From assembly GCF_011174775.1 (NCBI RefSeq), contig NZ_JAANHS010000005.1:62001-126000 (forward strand): DNA of 64,000 bases, written 5' to 3'. Every line of letters begins with the position of its first letter. Position 1 is the first letter of the stretch. Under the pieces are notes generated by a model. The model was not told where the DNA came from, ran no database searches, and saw nothing but the letters and a program-made list of their open reading frames with translations. Position numbers and translations under genes: made by a program. Origin of the DNA: Rhodobacter calidifons. GTDB taxonomy: Bacteria; Pseudomonadota; Alphaproteobacteria; Rhodobacterales; Rhodobacteraceae. Below are positions 51,907 through 62,099 of this stretch, in pieces.

Positions 51907-52722
51907 TCAGTCCGTCGCCTCGGCCAGGGGCCAGTAGAAGTCGGGCGGAAGCCCGGCATCGGCGCGCTTCTCCTCGTTGAACGGGGGTTTCAGGCTGCCG
52001 TGGAAATGCCGGCGGACAAGGGCGTGGAACACCTCCTTCGGGTCGGTCCCGTCGCGCCCGCACAGCCAGTTGAACCATTTGGAGCCATAGGCGACATGGG
52101 CGACTTCCTCGGCATAGATCACCTCCAGCGCGGCCAGCGCCCGGGTCTCGCCATGCTTGCGGAAGACCTCGATCATGCCCGGCGTCACATCCAGCCCGCG
52201 CGCCTCCAGCACCATAGGCACCACGGCCAGCCGGGCAAGCAGATCCCCGGCCGTGTCCTCGGCCGCGCGCCACATGCCGGCATGCGCGGGCAGGGCGCCG
52301 TAATGGCTGCCCATCGCCTCCAGACAGTCGCAGATCAGGTTGAAATGCCTGGCTTCCTCGTCGGCGGCCTTCACCCAGTCGTCGTAGAAGCCCAGCGGCA
52401 TCGGCCGGTCGGCGAAGCGGGCGATGATGTCCCAGTGCAGATCCACCGCGTTCAGCTCGATATGCGCGACGGCATGCAGCAGCGCGATCCGCCCCTCGCG
52501 CGTGCCCGGGCGGCGGCGGGGCACGTCCTTCGGCGCCAGAAGCGCGGGCCGGTCGGGACGCGCCGGACGCAGGGGCGGCGTTGCCTGGCCGATGGGCAGG
52601 GGCTGACCGGCCTCGCGCGCGGCGAACCACCGCGCGGCATGGGCGCGTCCCAGTGCAGTCTTGGCGCGGCCATCGGCGGTGGTCAGCACCTCGACCGCCA
52701 TTTCGGCAAGGGACAGGGGCAT
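51907..52722 (-). CDS. DUF455 ferritin-like domain protein
   Basis: The 271-aa soluble protein belongs to DUF455, a ferritin-like four-helix family. Candidate di-metal ligands are in AHIELNAVDLHWD (Glu/His), DEEARHFNLICDCLE and YAEEVAHVAYG. Function is not established; the fold suggests metal-dependent oxidation or iron handling. A tandem hairpin lies between its start and the upstream bcp gene, and GGAG lies shortly before the ATG. Both genes may relate to peroxide or iron stress, by inference from their neighbourhood. Confidence 0.87.
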   Translation of the reverse strand: MPLSLAEMAVEVLTTADGRAKTALGRAHAARWFAAREAGQPLPIGQATPPLRPARPDRPALLAPKDVPRRRPGTREGRIALLHAVAHIELNAVDLHWDIIARFADRPMPLGFYDDWVKAADEEARHFNLICDCLEAMGSHYGALPAHAGMWRAAEDTAGDLLARLAVVPMVLEARGLDVTPGMIEVFRKHGETRALAALEVIYAEEVAHVAYGSKWFNWLCGRDGTDPKEVFHALVRRHFHGSLKPPFNEEKRADAGLPPDFYWPLAEATD

Positions 52723-52734
52723 CAGGAGGCTCCC

Positions 52735-52780
52735 GCAAATCTTTTCGAAAAGATTTGCAAATTCCTTCGAAGGAATTTGC
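52735..52780 (-). repeat. Two overlapping perfect 24-bp palindromes between bcp and the DUF455 gene
   Basis: The palindrome at 52735-52758 (half GCAAATCTTTTC) and that at 52757-52780 (half GCAAATTCCTTC) share two bases, and both centre on TTCGAA. They lie in the 71-base gap between the bcp stop and the DUF455 start, on the same transcript. They are AT-rich in GC-rich surroundings. Likely roles are mRNA end formation, protection or attenuation. Confidence 0.8.
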
Positions 52781-52793
52781 GCCCGGACTTATG

Positions 52794-53255
52794 TCACAGC
52801 GCCCTCGCCGCCGCCAGCACCTCGTCGGCATGGCCCTTGACGCTGACCTTGGGCCAGACCCGCGCCACCTTGCCCTCGCCGTCGATCAGCACCGTCGTCC
52901 TTTCGATCCCCATGTAGGTCTTGCCATACATGCTTTTCTCGACCCAGACCCCGTAGTCCTCGCAGGTCCGGCCCGCCTCGTCCGAGGCCAGGATGATCGA
53001 CAGCCCGTGCTTCTTGCAGAACTTGTCGTGGCTTTTCACGCTGTCCTTCGACACCCCGATCACCGTGGTCCCGGCAGCGGCAAAATCCGCCAGGCGGGCG
53101 TTGAAATCCTGGGCCTCCAGCGTGCAGCCGGGGGTGTCGTCCTTGGGGTAGAAGTACAGCACCACCTTGCCCGGACGGAAGCCCGACAGCGTGACCGTGC
53201 CGCCGCCGTCGCGGGGCAGGGTGAAATCGGGGGCGGTCTGTCCTGCGGAAATCAT
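52794..53255 (-). CDS. bcp: Thioredoxin-dependent thiol peroxidase (Bcp/PrxQ type)
   Basis: The cytosolic peroxiredoxin reduces H2O2 and organic hydroperoxides. The 153-aa protein has peroxidatic Cys44 in KDDTPGCTLEAQDF. The second Cys found five residues later in E. coli Bcp is absent (Gln/Asp here). Cys80 in DKFCKKHG could be the resolving Cys, as in other PrxQ subtypes. AAGGAG precedes ATG 53255, and longer upstream frames lack a good site. It is divergent from the YhdP-like gene and followed by a tandem hairpin and the DUF455 gene. Confidence 0.93.
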   Translation of the reverse strand: MISAGQTAPDFTLPRDGGGTVTLSGFRPGKVVLYFYPKDDTPGCTLEAQDFNARLADFAAAGTTVIGVSKDSVKSHDKFCKKHGLSIILASDEAGRTCEDYGVWVEKSMYGKTYMGIERTTVLIDGEGKVARVWPKVSVKGHADEVLAAARAL

Positions 53256-53391
53256 GCGCTGCTCCTTGCCGAAAAGGAAAAGTGACTTCCCATCTAGTTG
53301 CCTTCGCGCAAAGATAAAGGCACCAGAGCAGCAATCGACAAGCCCCCGCACGGGGCGCGCGCACAGCACGGGCAGCGAGGCCCCAGCTCAG

Positions 53392-56300
53392 ATGAACGAC
53401 CAGAGGCCGGGACCGGAGGGCGGGACCATACCCGTCACCCCGCCCGAGCGCCAGAACCAGGCCACCCCCTCCCCCCGCCGCCCGCGGCGCGGGCGCGGAA
53501 GGTTCAGCCTGACCGTCGTGCTGAGCCTGGTCCTCATCGCGCTGGGCCTTGGCTATCTGACCCTGGCACACACGGGGCGGACGCTGCATCTGCCGACATG
53601 GGGGGTGGCCGAGATCGAGGCGCGGCTGAACAATAACCTGGCCGGGGCGCGGCTGCCGCCCGGGGCGGCGCTGTCGCTGGGCGAGGTCGAACTGGCGGTG
53701 GACCGCGATTTCTTTCCGCGCTTCCGGCTTAGGGACGTCCGGCTGATCGGAGCCAACGGCCGGTCCCTGCTGACCCTGCCCGAGGCCACGGTGGCCTTCG
53801 ATCCGGCGGCGCTTCTGTCCGGGAGGGTCCGGCCCAGCCATCTGCGGCTGACCGGTGCCCGGCTGGCGGTGCGGCGGGACATGACCGGGGCCATCGACCT
53901 GCAACTGGACGAGCGCGACGCGGGCCCGGCACCGCGCGACCCGTCCGACCTGCTGACGGCGGCGGAGTCGCTGTTCTCCAGCCCCGCGCTGGCCTCGCTT
54001 CGGGTGATCGAGGCCGAGGGGCTGAGCCTGTCGCTGATCGACGAACGCGCGGGACGCAGCTGGCAGGTCGGCGACGGGCGACTGGTGATCGAGAACGCCG
54101 AAACGACGCTTCAGGCAGAGCTGGGGCTGACGCTTCTGGACGGGACCGATCCGGCGCAGGCGGTGCTGACGCTTGTCTCGGACAAGACCGCCGAAACCGC
54201 CCGGCTCAGCGCGAAGGTCGACAACATCGCCGCGACCGACCTTGCCGTCATGGCCCCGCCGCTGGCCTTCCTGGGCTTCGTGGACGCGCCGATCTCGGGC
54301 CAGCTTGCGGCGCGGCTGGACGAAGGCGGGCGCTTTGCCGGGCTGTCGGCGCGGCTGAGCCTGGCCGCGGGCAGCCTGGCGCCGGGGCAGGGCGCGCGGC
54401 CGGTGGCCTTCGACCGGGCGGCGCTCTCGCTGGGCTATGACCCCGCAGCCGCGCGCATCCGGCTGGACGGGCTGACGGTCGAAAGCGCCTCGCTTCGGCT
54501 GAAGGCCACGGGTCACGGCGACCTTCTGGGCCGCGAAGGCCAGCCGCTTGCGCCCGGTGCGCTGCCGGAAAGCATCCAGGCCCAGATCGCCTTCGAGGAG
54601 GTGATGGTCGATCCCGAAGGCCTGTTCGAGGCCCCGGTGCGGTTCGGCAAGGGGGCGCTGGACCTGCGGCTGAAGCTTGAGCCGTTCCGCGCCGACATCG
54701 GGCAGCTGGTGCTGGTCGAGGGGGAGGAGCGGCTCTTGCTGTCCGGCTCGGTCTCGGCCGCGGCCGAGGGCTGGAGCGGGGCGCTGGACCTGCACCTGAA
54801 CCGGATCGCGACCGAACGGTTGTTGAAGGTCTGGCCGGTCTCGGCGGTGCCCAGAACCCGCGACTGGTTCGCCCGGAACGTCGGCGAGGGCCTGCTGACC
54901 GATGTGCAGGCGGCGCTGCGGCTGAAGCCGGGGGTGCAGCCGGTGTTCAACCTGGCCTACGAGTTCTCGGATACCGATGTCCGCTTTGTCCGCACCCTGC
55001 CGCCGATCCTGAACGGGCGCGGCCATGCCACGCTGGACAACCGCAGCTATGTCGTCGCGCTGGACCAGGGCCATGTCATCGCGCCCGAAGGCGGGCGGAT
55101 CGAGGCGGACGGCACGGTGTTCCGGATCCCCGACATCACCCAGCGCCCGGCGACCGCGCAGGTCGATCTGGTCACCCGCGCCAGCCTGACCGCCACGCTG
55201 TCGCTGCTGGATCAGGAGCCGTTCAGCTTCTTCTCCAAGGCCGGGCAGCCCTACAACCTGGGCGACGGGCGGGCCGAGCTTCGGGCGCGCGTGGTGATGC
55301 CGCTGAAGCCGCAGATTCCCTTCGAAGAGGTCAGCTTTGCCGTTGCCGGCCGGATTCTCGACTTCACCTCTCCGGCGCTGGTGCCCGGTCGCATCCTCGC
55401 CGCGCCCGAGGTCGAGGTCGCGGTGGATACCGAGGGGCTGCGGCTGTCGGCGCAGGGCCGGCTGGACCGGATGCCCGTCGATCTGACCTATGTGCAGGGC
55501 TTCGGCCCCGAACAGAACGGGCGGGCGCGGGTCAACGGCACGGTGCTGCTGTCCGACCGGGTGCTGCGCGATTTCGGGCTGGAACTGCCCGCCGGCGCGG
55601 TCAAGGGCGAGGGGCCGGCGGCGATCGATCTGGCGCTGGTCAAGGGCGCGGCCCCGGAACTGACGCTGACCTCGAACCTGACCGGCCTTGCGCTGCGGCT
55701 GGATGCGCTTGGCTGGTCCAAGCCGGCACAGACGCGGGCCGCGCTGGACCTTGATGCGACGCTGTCGCGCCAGCCGGTGGTGACCCGCCTGTCGCTGAAG
55801 GGGCCGGGCCTGGAGGCGCGCGGCAAGGTCACCACGCGGGAAGGCGGCGGGCTGGACAAGGCGGTGTTCGACCGGGTGATCGCGGGCAACTGGCTGGATG
55901 CGGGCATCACGCTGACCGGACGCGGGCGGAATGCGGCGCCCGACGTTGCGATCACGAAGGGGACGCTGGACCTGCGCCGGATGCCGGACAGCGGCAGCGA
56001 CACCGGGACCGGCGGGCCGGTGACGGTCCGGCTGGACGAACTGCGCATCTCGGACGGGATCCGGCTGACCGGCTTTCGCGGCGAATTCGCATCCAGGGGC
56101 GGGCTGAGCGGCCGCTTCACCGCCGGGGTGAACGGCGCGGCCGAGGTGGCGGGTACGGTCGGGCAGGTCAGGGGTGGCACCGCCGTCCGCATCACCTCGG
56201 AAAACGCGGGCGCGGTGATGGCGGCGGCGGGCATCTTCGACAAGGGGCGGGGCGGGTCGCTGGATCTGTCGCTGGTCCCGCGGGGGCCCAAGGGCGAATA

Positions 56301-56772
56301 CAACGGCAAGGCCACCTTCTCGCGTCTGCGCGTCCAGGGGGCGCCAGCCCTGGCCGAGCTTCTGTCGGCGATCTCGGTCGTGGGGCTGCTGGAGCAGATG
56401 AACGGCGCAGGCCTTGCCTTCAACACCGGCGAGGTGACCTTCGTGATGACGCCGAAAGGGGTGGAGATCACCCAGGGCTCTGCCGTCGGCGCCTCGCTTG
56501 GCATTTCCTTCGCCGGGCTCTATCTGACCGGCAGCGGCAGGATCGACCTTCAGGGGGTGATCTCGCCGATCTATCTGGTCAACGGGGTGGGACAGATCCT
56601 GACACGGCGCGGCGAAGGGCTTTTCGGCTTCAACTACCGGCTGACCGGCACCGCCGAGGCGCCGAACGTCTCGGTCAACCCGCTGTCGGTGCTGACGCCG
56701 GGGATGTTCCGCGAGATCTTCCGCCAGCGTCCGCCAAGCCTGCGCGGCACGGAAGGGGCATCGGGCGGATGA
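53392..56772 (+). CDS. Large AsmA/YhdP-like protein (DUF3971 type)
   Basis: The 1126-aa protein has a basic, Pro-rich cytoplasmic N-terminus, one membrane anchor (about 42-62, [18 protein letters not shown]) and a very long periplasmic beta-rich body. The body has repeated amphipathic strands, as in AsmA-like lipid-transport bridges (YhdP, TamB). The C-terminal segment with [17 protein letters not shown] and [19 protein letters not shown] is the recognisable AsmA_2-type end. It may move phospholipids to the outer membrane, by family inference. The start ATG 53392 avoids the divergent bcp start. It overlaps queA by 4 bases. Confidence 0.85.
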   Translation: MNDQRPGPEGGTIPVTPPERQNQATPSPRRPRRGRGRFSLTVVLSLVLIALGLGYLTLAHTGRTLHLPTWGVAEIEARLNNNLAGARLPPGAALSLGEVELAVDRDFFPRFRLRDVRLIGANGRSLLTLPEATVAFDPAALLSGRVRPSHLRLTGARLAVRRDMTGAIDLQLDERDAGPAPRDPSDLLTAAESLFSSPALASLRVIEAEGLSLSLIDERAGRSWQVGDGRLVIENAETTLQAELGLTLLDGTDPAQAVLTLVSDKTAETARLSAKVDNIAATDLAVMAPPLAFLGFVDAPISGQLAARLDEGGRFAGLSARLSLAAGSLAPGQGARPVAFDRAALSLGYDPAAARIRLDGLTVESASLRLKATGHGDLLGREGQPLAPGALPESIQAQIAFEEVMVDPEGLFEAPVRFGKGALDLRLKLEPFRADIGQLVLVEGEERLLLSGSVSAAAEGWSGALDLHLNRIATERLLKVWPVSAVPRTRDWFARNVGEGLLTDVQAALRLKPGVQPVFNLAYEFSDTDVRFVRTLPPILNGRGHATLDNRSYVVALDQGHVIAPEGGRIEADGTVFRIPDITQRPATAQVDLVTRASLTATLSLLDQEPFSFFSKAGQPYNLGDGRAELRARVVMPLKPQIPFEEVSFAVAGRILDFTSPALVPGRILAAPEVEVAVDTEGLRLSAQGRLDRMPVDLTYVQGFGPEQNGRARVNGTVLLSDRVLRDFGLELPAGAVKGEGPAAIDLALVKGAAPELTLTSNLTGLALRLDALGWSKPAQTRAALDLDATLSRQPVVTRLSLKGPGLEARGKVTTREGGGLDKAVFDRVIAGNWLDAGITLTGRGRNAAPDVAITKGTLDLRRMPDSGSDTGTGGPVTVRLDELRISDGIRLTGFRGEFASRGGLSGRFTAGVNGAAEVAGTVGQVRGGTAVRITSENAGAVMAAAGIFDKGRGGSLDLSLVPRGPKGEYNGKATFSRLRVQGAPALAELLSAISVVGLLEQMNGAGLAFNTGEVTFVMTPKGVEITQGSAVGASLGISFAGLYLTGSGRIDLQGVISPIYLVNGVGQILTRRGEGLFGFNYRLTGTAEAPNVSVNPLSVLTPGMFREIFRQRPPSLRGTEGASGG

Positions 56773-57812
56773 AACTGTCCGATTTCGACTTCGACCTGCC
56801 CGAGCGGCTGATCGCCACCCGGCCCGCCCGGCCCCGCACCTCGGCGCGGCTTCTCCTGGCCGAGGGCGACCGGATCGCCGACCGGCATGTCTTCGACCTG
56901 GTGGACATCCTGCGCCCCGGCGACCGGCTGGTGCTGAACAACACCAGGGTCCTGCCCGCGCGCCTCTTCGGCACCCGCCAGCGGGGCGATGCGGTGGCGA
57001 AGGTCGAGGTGACGCTGCTGGATCCCCGCGCCGGTGGCGGCTGGCGCGCGCTGGCCAAGCCCTTGCGCAAGGTGCAACCGGGCGAGGTGATCCGCTTTTC
57101 CGATCGCCTTTCCGCGACGGTGGCCGACAAGTCGGACGCCGACCTGACGCTTGCCTTCGACCTGACAGGAGAGGATTTCGACGCCGCCCTGGCCGAAGCG
57201 GGGGTGATGCCGCTGCCGCCCTACATCGCGGCGAAGCGCGCGGCGGACGATCAGGATCGCACCGATTACCAGACGGTCTTTGCCCGTCATGCCGGGGCCG
57301 TGGCCGCCCCGACCGCCTCGTTGCATTTCGACGAAGATCTCCTGCGGCGGCTGGCGGCGAAGGGCGTGGCCTTCACCGAAGTCACCCTGCACGTCGGCGC
57401 GGGCACCTTCCTGCCGGTCAAGGTCGAGGACGTGACCACGCACCGGATGCACGCCGAATGGGGCCGGGTTTCGGCGGCGGCGGCGGCAGAGATCAACGCG
57501 ACCAGACGGGCAGGGGGCCGGGTCATCCCCGTGGGCACCACGGCGCTGCGGCTGATCGAAAGTGCGGCCGATGCGGCGGGCGTCGTGCAGCCCTTCGAGG
57601 CCGAGACCGACATCTTCATCTACCCCGGCTATCGTTTCCGCGTCACCGATGCGCTGATGACCAATTTCCACCTGCCGAAATCGACGCTGATGATGCTGGT
57701 CGCTGCGCTGATGGGGCAGGACCGCATCCGCCGCATCTACGACCACGCGATCGACCGGGGCTACCGCTTCTTCTCTTACGGCGACAGCTCGCTGCTGGTG
57801 CCCGCGCCCTGA
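56769..57812 (+). CDS. queA: S-adenosylmethionine:tRNA ribosyltransferase-isomerase
   Basis: QueA transfers and isomerises the ribosyl part of SAM onto preQ1 in tRNA, giving epoxyqueuosine. The 347-aa protein starts [18 protein letters not shown] and has [34 protein letters not shown] and [19 protein letters not shown], all characteristic. It overlaps the upstream YhdP-like gene by 4 bases (ATGA). Its last 37 bases overlap the convergent GNAT gene. Confidence 0.96.
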   Translation: MKLSDFDFDLPERLIATRPARPRTSARLLLAEGDRIADRHVFDLVDILRPGDRLVLNNTRVLPARLFGTRQRGDAVAKVEVTLLDPRAGGGWRALAKPLRKVQPGEVIRFSDRLSATVADKSDADLTLAFDLTGEDFDAALAEAGVMPLPPYIAAKRAADDQDRTDYQTVFARHAGAVAAPTASLHFDEDLLRRLAAKGVAFTEVTLHVGAGTFLPVKVEDVTTHRMHAEWGRVSAAAAAEINATRRAGGRVIPVGTTALRLIESAADAAGVVQPFEAETDIFIYPGYRFRVTDALMTNFHLPKSTLMMLVAALMGQDRIRRIYDHAIDRGYRFFSYGDSSLLVPAP

Positions 57813-58543
57813 TCCGCCCGGCGCAGGAAGCCCAGCCAACTGCCGTCGTCGCGTCCGCGCGGCGCAAGGCCAAGCTCGGCCCGGTCGCAGGCCCGGAACC
57901 CGCAGGCCTCCAGCAGCCGGACCGAGGCACGGTTCCCGGGGTGCACCCGCGCCGTGATCCGCCGGATCCCGGGCTGCTGCACGGCCAGCCGGTCCAGAAA
58001 GCGCCGCACCATCTGCCGCCCCAGCCCCCGGCCGCGCGCCGCAGCGCCCAGCCAATAGCTCAGCTCTCCCGCCGCGGGGTCGGCCCCGTACTCCAGCCGC
58101 ACCTGACCCACCGGCCGCCCGCCCAGCGTGGCCACACGCACCTTGTGGTGCGTGCCTTCGGTGGACAGCGCGATCAGCGCGCGGCAGGTGTCGTCGTCCA
58201 GCCGCGCGGGCCGGTCCTCCAGCATCCAGGTCCAGAGCGAGGGGTCGCACAGAAGCGCGCGGTAGATCGGCAGGTCGTCCTCGACCCAGACGCGCAGTGT
58301 CAGGCTTTCCGGCCGGGGATGCACGGGGCGGCCCGGCACCTGCTTGAACAGGGGCAGCCGACCCACATGCCAGGACAGCGGCGGCGCAAGGTCGCCTTCC
58401 TCATCGGCGGCAAGCGGCACCCAGCCCTGTTGCAACGGGCAATAGGCAAGCTCGGTGCCCGCCGCACGGGCACGGGCCAGTTCCGCCGCGTCCAGCACGC
58501 CGTCAAATCGCTTGCGCAGAATCGTGTCGTCCTGTCGCGCCAT
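57776..58543 (-). CDS. GNAT family N-acetyltransferase (RimJ/RimL-like)
   Basis: The 255-aa protein has an N-terminal part of about 85 residues with unknown role, then a GNAT domain with acetyl-CoA loop [17 protein letters not shown] and motif [20 protein letters not shown], as in RimJ/RimL-type acetyltransferases. GGAGAGG precedes ATG 58543, which decides the start over one 12 codons upstream. Target unknown. The 37-base tail overlap with queA means the two transcripts are antisense there. Confidence 0.86.
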   Translation of the reverse strand: MARQDDTILRKRFDGVLDAAELARARAAGTELAYCPLQQGWVPLAADEEGDLAPPLSWHVGRLPLFKQVPGRPVHPRPESLTLRVWVEDDLPIYRALLCDPSLWTWMLEDRPARLDDDTCRALIALSTEGTHHKVRVATLGGRPVGQVRLEYGADPAAGELSYWLGAAARGRGLGRQMVRRFLDRLAVQQPGIRRITARVHPGNRASVRLLEACGFRACDRAELGLAPRGRDDGSWLGFLRRADQGAGTSSELSP

Positions 58544-58753
58544 GGCGTCCTCTCCGGAAAATGGTGAGGCAATCCTCAACAGATGGGGGCTGGGCGCCGG
58601 GATTCAACCGCCATTCAAGGAAACAATCCGTGCGCCCTCTCTGGGGGCGGTTCGTGGCCCGGCTCCGCGGTCCGGCTCTGGCGTCCGGCTTGCCTTGCGG
58701 GCGAAGTTCGGGCAGGCAGGGCGGGCAAGCGGCTGCGGAGATGCGAGGGGGCG

Positions 58754-59980
58754 ATGCTGAAGGTTCTGACCCAGTCCTGGCCGCTTCTGATGGGTGTGAT
58801 GCTGCTGATGGTCGGCAATGGCGTGCAGGGCACGCTTCTGGGCATCCGCGGCAATATCGAGGGCTTCTCGACCTATCAGCTGTCCTATGTGATGGCGGCC
58901 TATTTCCTGGGCTTCCTGTTCGGCTCCTGGGCCGCGCCCCGGATGATCCGGCGGGTCGGGCATGTGCGGGTCTTTGCCGCGCTCGGCTCGCTGATCTCGG
59001 CGGTGCTGGTGATCTACCCGGTCTATCCCGACTGGATGGCCTGGACGGCGCTGCGGGTGCTGGCGGGCTTCTGCTTTTCCGGCATCTACATCACCGCCGA
59101 AAGCTGGATCAACAACACCGCATCGAACGACACCCGGGGCCAGGCGCTGTCGGCCTACATGATCGTGCAGATGCTGGGCATCATCGCTAGCCAGGTGATC
59201 CTGAACCTGCCGGACCGCACGGGCTTTGCGCTGTTCATCATTCCCTCGGTGCTGGTCTCGCTGGCCTTCCTGCCGATCCTGCTGGCCCCCACGCCCGCCC
59301 CGGCCTTCGACGGCGCGCGCCGCCTTGCCTTCCGCGAACTGTTCCGCATCTCGCCGCTGGGCTGCGTGGGGATGCTGCTGACCGGCGGAGTCTTCTCCGC
59401 CATGTTCGGCATGGCGGCGGTCTGGGGCGCGCAGAAGGGGCTGTCGGTCGGGCAGATCTCGGTCTTTGTCGGCGCGATCTATGTCGGCGGCCTGGTCCTG
59501 CAATATCCGGTCGGCTGGGCTTCGGACCGGATGGACCGCCGCACGCTGATCATGGGCCTTTCGGCGGTTGCGGCGCTGGCCATGGCGGTGGCGGCCTTCG
59601 TATCCTTGCCCTTCCCGGCGCTGGTCGTGGTGGGCATGGTGCTGGGGGGCATCACCAACCCGGTCTATGCGCTGCTGATCGCCTATACCAACGACTTCCT
59701 CCCGCGCGAGCAGATGGCGGGCGCCTCTGCCGGCCTGATCTTCCTGAACGGCTTCGGCGCGGTCTTCGGCCCCACCGCGACCGGCTGGATGATGGAGACG
59801 ACCGGCCCCTCGGGCTTCTTCCTGTTCATCGGCCTGCTCTATGTCGCCCTTGTCGGCTATGCCGTCTTCCGCATGACCCGCCGCGCCGCCCCCGCCGTCA
59901 CCGGCGCCTACCGTTCGGTCACGCCGACCGCCTCGCCCCTGGCCGTCGAGGCAGTGCTGGACGAGGCCGCCAGGGACTGA
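58754..59980 (+). CDS. MFS transporter, YcaD-like
   Basis: The 408-aa, 12-helix major facilitator protein shows strong resemblance in layout to E. coli YcaD: MAAYFLGFLFGSWAAPRMI, then RVLAGFCFSGIYITAESWIN and DTRGQALSAYM. The second half has ASDRMDRRTLIM, the motif A repeat. GAGGGGGCG lies upstream of ATG 58754. The substrate is not known. It is divergent from the GNAT gene. Confidence 0.88.
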   Translation: MLKVLTQSWPLLMGVMLLMVGNGVQGTLLGIRGNIEGFSTYQLSYVMAAYFLGFLFGSWAAPRMIRRVGHVRVFAALGSLISAVLVIYPVYPDWMAWTALRVLAGFCFSGIYITAESWINNTASNDTRGQALSAYMIVQMLGIIASQVILNLPDRTGFALFIIPSVLVSLAFLPILLAPTPAPAFDGARRLAFRELFRISPLGCVGMLLTGGVFSAMFGMAAVWGAQKGLSVGQISVFVGAIYVGGLVLQYPVGWASDRMDRRTLIMGLSAVAALAMAVAAFVSLPFPALVVVGMVLGGITNPVYALLIAYTNDFLPREQMAGASAGLIFLNGFGAVFGPTATGWMMETTGPSGFFLFIGLLYVALVGYAVFRMTRRAAPAVTGAYRSVTPTASPLAVEAVLDEAARD

Positions 59981-60041
59981 CGATCAGCGGTTGCGATATC
60001 CGCCGATCCCTGCAAGTCTCTGACCCAGCAGGGAGGCCGCC

Positions 60042-60626
60042 ATGTCCGATCCGATCGCGCTTCTGGATTTCTGGCTGCACGAGGTCGGGCCGCAGGGCTG
60101 GTATGCGGGGGGCGACGAGATCGACACGCTCTGCCGCGACCGGTTCGCCGATCTCTGGCAGGCCGCGCAGGACGGCGGGCTGGATCACTGGGCCGAGGGC
60201 ACGGTCGGCACTCTGGCCTATCTGATCCTGACCGACCAGATCCCGCGCAACATCCACCGCGGCACCGCGCTGGCCTTCGCCACCGATGCCCGCGCCCGCG
60301 CCGCCGCCCGCAGGGCGCTCGATGCCGGCTGGGACATGGGCGCGCCGGAACCCGAACGCCAGTTCTTCTACATGCCCTTCGAACATTCCGAGGACCCCGC
60401 CGATCAGGCCCTGTCGGTGCAGCTGATGACCGAGCGTCTGGCCTCCGACCCCGACATGGCGCTGCACGCCCGCGCCCATCGCTGGGTGATCGACCGCTTC
60501 GGCCGCTTCCCCACCCGCAACGCGGCATTGGGTCGGACCAGCAGCCCGAAAGAGCAGGCCTGGCTTGACGAAGGCGGTTATGCGGCAGTGGTGAACCGGC
60601 TGAAAAGCCATGCGCCGGACGCATAG
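60042..60626 (+). CDS. DUF924 family protein
   Basis: The 194-aa soluble helical protein shows the DUF924 pattern: LLDFWLHEVGPQGWYAG at the N-terminus, then ILTDQIPRNIHRGTALAFAT, RQFFYMPFEHSED and RFGRFPTRNAALGR. Structures in this family are TPR-like helical bundles; function is unknown. It lies 75 bases before lpdA in the same direction, separated by a palindromic operator candidate, so it may be transcribed separately. Confidence 0.9.
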   Translation: MSDPIALLDFWLHEVGPQGWYAGGDEIDTLCRDRFADLWQAAQDGGLDHWAEGTVGTLAYLILTDQIPRNIHRGTALAFATDARARAAARRALDAGWDMGAPEPERQFFYMPFEHSEDPADQALSVQLMTERLASDPDMALHARAHRWVIDRFGRFPTRNAALGRTSSPKEQAWLDEGGYAAVVNRLKSHAPDA

Positions 60627-60663
60627 GGCCACGGCAGCCCCGGCGTTGCCTGGGGTTTCCGGA

Positions 60664-60681
60664 TAGTTTAATGGCAAACTA
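60664..60681. promoter_or_regulatory. Palindromic operator candidate upstream of lpdA
   Basis: Perfect 6-bp arms TAGTTT (60664-60669) and AAACTA (60676-60681) flank AATGGC, 20 bases before the lpdA ATG and close to GGGAGGG. The shape resembles MarR-type operators. The cognate regulator is not in the window. Confidence 0.45.
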
Positions 60682-60701
60682 CTTTTTCCAGGGAGGGAAG
60701 A

Positions 60702-62099
60702 ATGGCTGCCCAGAACTTCGACGTGATCGTGATCGGTGCCGGACCGGGGGGCTATGTCGCCGCCATCCGGGCCAGCCAGCTGGGCCTGAAGGTCGCCATC
60801 GTCGAACGTGAACATCTGGGCGGCATCTGCCTGAACTGGGGCTGCATCCCGACGAAGGCGCTTCTGCGCAGTGCCGAGGTCTTCCACCTGATGCACCGCG
60901 CCAAGGAATTCGGCCTGAAAGCGGACGGCATCGGCTATGACCTGCCCGCTGTCGTCGCCCGGTCCCGCGCGGTGGCGAAACAGCTTTCGGGCGGCATCGG
61001 CCATCTGATGAAGAAGAACAAGGTCACGGTGTTCATGGGCACGGCGACCCTGCCGAAGAAGGGCACCGTTTCGGTGAAAACCGACAAGGGCACGGAAGAG
61101 CTCACCGCGAAATCGATCATCCTTGCCACCGGCGCCCGCGCGCGGGAACTGCCGGGGCTGGAGGCCGACGGCGATCTGGTCTGGTCCTACAGGCACGCCC
61201 TTGTCGCCAGCCGTATGCCCAGGAAGCTCCTCGTCATCGGCTCGGGCGCGATCGGCATCGAATTCGCCAGCTTCTTCAACACGCTGGGCGCGGATACCAC
61301 CGTGGTCGAGGTGATGGACCGCATCCTGCCCGTCGAAGACGCCGAGATCAGCGCCTTCGCCAGGAAGCAATTCGTCAAGCAGGGGATGAAGATCCTGGAA
61401 AAGGCCGCGGTGAAGAAGCTGGACCGCAAGAAGGGCACAGGCGTCACCGCCCATATCGAACAGGCGGGCCAGGTCACCACGCAGGACTTCGACACCGTCA
61501 TCTCTGCCGTGGGGATCGTCGGCAACGTGGAAAACCTCGGGCTTGAAGCCCTGGGCGTGAAGATCGACCGCACCCATGTCGTGACCGACGAATACTGCCG
61601 CACCGGGGTCGAGGGGCTTTATGCCATCGGCGACATCGCAGGCGCCCCCTGGCTGGCGCACAAGGCCAGCCACGAAGGCGTGATAGTGGCCGAACTGATT
61701 GCGGGCGGGCATCCGCATCCGATCAAGCCGAACTCCATCGCGGGCTGCACCTATTGCCACCCGCAGGTCGCCTCTGTCGGCCTGACCGAACAGAAGGCCA
61801 AGGACGCGGGCTATCAGGTGAAGGTCGGCCGTTTCCCCTTCATCGGCAACGGCAAGGCCATCGCGCTGGGCGAACCGGAAGGCATGGTGAAAACCGTTTT
61901 CGACGCCAGGACGGGGGAACTTCTGGGCGCCCATATGGTCGGCGCGGAAGTGACCGAACTGATCCAGGGCTATGTCGTCGGCCGCACGCTCGAGACGACC
62001 GAGGAAGACCTGATGAACACCGTCTTCCCGCATCCGACCCTGTCGGAGATGATGCACGAAGCCGTGCTCGACGCCTATGGGCGGGCACTCCACATCTGA
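60702..62099 (+). CDS. lpdA: Dihydrolipoyl dehydrogenase (E3)
   Basis: The FAD enzyme reoxidises dihydrolipoamide in 2-oxoacid dehydrogenase or glycine cleavage complexes. The 465-aa protein has the FAD fold VIGAGPGGYVAAI (9-21), the redox disulfide C43-C48 (GGICLNWGCIPTKALL), the NAD fold VIGSGAIGIEFASFF, the FAD-binding GVEGLYAIGDIAG and the C-terminal dimer-interface active-site HPHPTLSEMMHEAV (the canonical His-Pro-His-Pro-Thr). A good ribosome binding site (GGGAGGGAAG) is upstream. No E1/E2 genes are adjacent. Confidence 0.95.
   Translation: MAAQNFDVIVIGAGPGGYVAAIRASQLGLKVAIVEREHLGGICLNWGCIPTKALLRSAEVFHLMHRAKEFGLKADGIGYDLPAVVARSRAVAKQLSGGIGHLMKKNKVTVFMGTATLPKKGTVSVKTDKGTEELTAKSIILATGARARELPGLEADGDLVWSYRHALVASRMPRKLLVIGSGAIGIEFASFFNTLGADTTVVEVMDRILPVEDAEISAFARKQFVKQGMKILEKAAVKKLDRKKGTGVTAHIEQAGQVTTQDFDTVISAVGIVGNVENLGLEALGVKIDRTHVVTDEYCRTGVEGLYAIGDIAGAPWLAHKASHEGVIVAELIAGGHPHPIKPNSIAGCTYCHPQVASVGLTEQKAKDAGYQVKVGRFPFIGNGKAIALGEPEGMVKTVFDARTGELLGAHMVGAEVTELIQGYVVGRTLETTEEDLMNTVFPHPTLSEMMHEAVLDAYGRALHI

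Noticed and set aside
52789-55074. A 761-codon open frame opposite the YhdP-like gene
   Set aside because: It overlaps bcp in another frame and the YhdP-like gene antisense; low-complexity product.
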